A stretch of DNA of 64,000 bases from Vigna angularis (Eukaryota > Streptophyta > Magnoliopsida > Fabales > Fabaceae). Below are positions 62,525-64,000 of this stretch, piece after piece; position 1 is the stretch's first letter; every line of letters begins with the position of its first letter. Under the pieces are notes generated by a model that worked only from the letters and a program-made list of their open reading frames with translations, was not told the origin of the DNA and ran no database searches. The translations under genes were made by a program, and so were the position numbers. Where the stretch lies: the NCBI RefSeq assembly GCF_016808095.1, contig NC_068975.1, positions 32,573,001-32,637,000 of the forward strand, in the 5' to 3' direction.

Positions 62525-62780
62525 TCATTATAGTTGAATAAAATTCCACCTCACTAGCTTCCACAAAAAAATGTATGACAATATTTTAGAATTTTATAAA
62601 AATTAAATCATTTTTGTAAAAATAACAAGTCAACGATTACAATTTTAGAAAAATATTTGATAAACTTCATAAACACTAATATGGTTTTTCATCTCTAAAC
62701 AGACAACCTTTGAAAAATAGTAATAACTATTAATTTGTTCGTATATTTTATTCTGAAATCTAATTTAGTAATAAAATATG

Positions 62781-63055
62781 GGGTTAAATATGTTTTTAGT
62801 CTCTAAACTATTGACCGTTTCTGATTTTCGTTCCTCTTTCAAAGTAAGGTATGATTTGGTCCTTAATCTTTAAAAAACGTTCGTTTTAGTCGAAAAAACG
62901 AACGTTTTGAGGACTAAAACAAGGACTAAAAACAAAATTTTGAGGACTAAAACGAACGTTTTTTAAAGATTGAGGACCAAATCGTACCTTACTTTGAAAG
63001 AGGGACGAAAACCAGAAACGGCCAATAGTTTAGAGACTAAAAACATATTTAACCC
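62781..63055. mobile_element. Mutator-like foldback MITE (275 bp) with 9-bp TSD
   Basis: The element starts GGGTTAAATATGTTTTTAGT and ends in its inverted complement (ACTAAAAACATATTTAACCC). Long terminal inverted repeats take up most of the element: for example TTCAAAGTAAGGT... on the left against ...ACCTTACTTTGAA on the right, and TTTAAAAAACGTTCGTTTTAG against its complement. TAAAATATG flanks both sides (62772-62780 and 63056-63064), a perfect 9-bp target duplication typical of Mutator-like elements. The left arm also contains a small nested hairpin (AAAACGTTCGTTTT / AAAACGAACGTTTT). There is no coding capacity. Confidence 0.92.
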
Positions 63056-63064
63056 TAAAATATG

Positions 63065-64000
63065 TTAAGATATGTTGCATATAACAAAGGAGTTTTCTTT
63101 ATAGAACTGCACGTCTTTCTATCTTCTTTTTCCTTTTCTTTTATAACGCCTTTCCGTCTTTTTTTTTTTTTTGTACCTGGCTCCTTTTATTTAGAGTTTA
63201 TTTGGTAAAAAAAATTCATGAAAATTTTTATGAGAAAAAATATTCTAAAAAATAGGATTATTTGTATAAACTAATTAGTAAAAAGTTCTTTTAATAATTT
63301 TTCCAAATTTAAATTTTTTCAACTTATGGTAACCTTAACTTATGAAAGAAATTTATCTAGTTATTTATATTTTTTTTGTCTTAAAAATAACTATGGAAAA
63401 AGTGTCTACAAATTAACCTTTTCTGAGACCTATATGAATGCAGGGTTTTTATCTTTTTTTTTTCTTGAATAATCAATACTAGTAATGATATAAATGATTC
63501 TCTATTCCCCACCTGTCTGTTTCAATATTTTATACTCCAATATTTAATGAAAAAATAAAGGGAAAATGCAATATGGTTTTGAGTTTTGTATATAAGGTGT
63601 GGGGGTGGAATAAAGGTTTTGGAGAATAGTTAATTAATTAAATAAAAACATGGTGTGTGTTTAGTCTCCTTTTCCCTGTGCAGTTTAGAGACATGGAATG
63701 ATAAAAGGTAATAGAAAAATTGGAAATATGGAAAGAAAAGACAGGTGGGTTGAAAGGAACATGGTATGATTCAAAGGATGGGTTCTGCTCATTTGTCAAT
63801 TCATTTGCTCATTCTTTTCATTATTATGCTAACTTGTTTATTTAAGGTGGGGCGGTCCATTTTTCATTTTTTTAATGTAATAATGTATAAGTGTTATTGG
63901 ATTAAGACAAAACATCTAATTGTTCTTCATGTGCCTTCAAATGAAAAGAAGTGGTCAATAATTATAGAAACAAGAGCTTGAAGAAGAGAGCTAAGAGAAA
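63065..64000. other. AT-rich window end
   Basis: No gene is supported. 63.65-63.85 kb is slightly less AT-rich and could be upstream sequence of a gene beyond the window. The 71-codon frame at 63766-63981 has no recognisable domain. Confidence 0.35.

Overview
This is a nuclear plant chromosome segment, very probably from a legume. The evidence is large AT-rich intergenic spaces, intron-rich genes with GT/AG borders, plant-specific families (DMP, plant SAMDC, plant LFG, SAC3B), short legume-style MITEs, and gene models that recall soybean/Phaseolus orthologues as I remember them. The legume assignment is an inference. No bacterial, phage, CRISPR or operon structure is present.

Layout. 1-1179: upstream DNA with a possible tRNA-derived SINE. 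1180-9056 (+): SAC3B-type mRNA-export scaffold, 13 exons. 11989-14698 (-): N-myristoylated PP2C phosphatase, 3 coding exons plus likely spliced 3'UTR; the two genes are tail to tail. 16857-16939 (-): tRNA-Leu(UAA) whose 3' end lies inside a 49-bp tandem duplication. 19575-20609 (-): intronless S-adenosylmethionine decarboxylase of the BUD2/SAMDC4 type. 20.7-29.6 kb: gene-poor, with a MITE, an old imperfect repeat and a decayed Ty1/copia fragment. 29612-35170 (-): FBL4-type F-box/LRR protein, 8 exons, with an exon-intron boundary duplicated inside one intron. 35.2-37.4 kb: spacer with a 167-bp AT microsatellite. 37402-43910 (+): MO25-like scaffold, 11 exons, with a 568-bp hAT-type element in one intron. 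45178-46668 (+): intronless BSD-domain protein. 49137-50829 (-): BI-1-like LIFEGUARD membrane protein, 4 exons. 54412-55026 (-): intronless DMP (DUF679) membrane protein. 60005-60538 (-): intronless small protein with a PNRC-type SPSPSALPLPSF motif. 60.6-64.0 kb: spacer with a second AT tract and a 275-bp foldback MITE with perfect 9-bp target duplications.

The genes are independent housekeeping or signalling genes, not a pathway cluster. From memory, the closest Arabidopsis relatives of the first two (SAC3B = At3g06290; the PP2C = At3g06270) are also near neighbours, so this end may be an old conserved block. I found no convincing new multi-gene system. The most interesting signals are structural: the duplicated exon boundary in the FBL4 gene, the alternative C-terminus and spliced 3'UTR of the PP2C, the 49-bp duplication at the tRNA 3' end, and the intronic or intergenic foldback elements. 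Exon borders were read by eye from splice motifs, phase and remembered homologues; no alignment was run.
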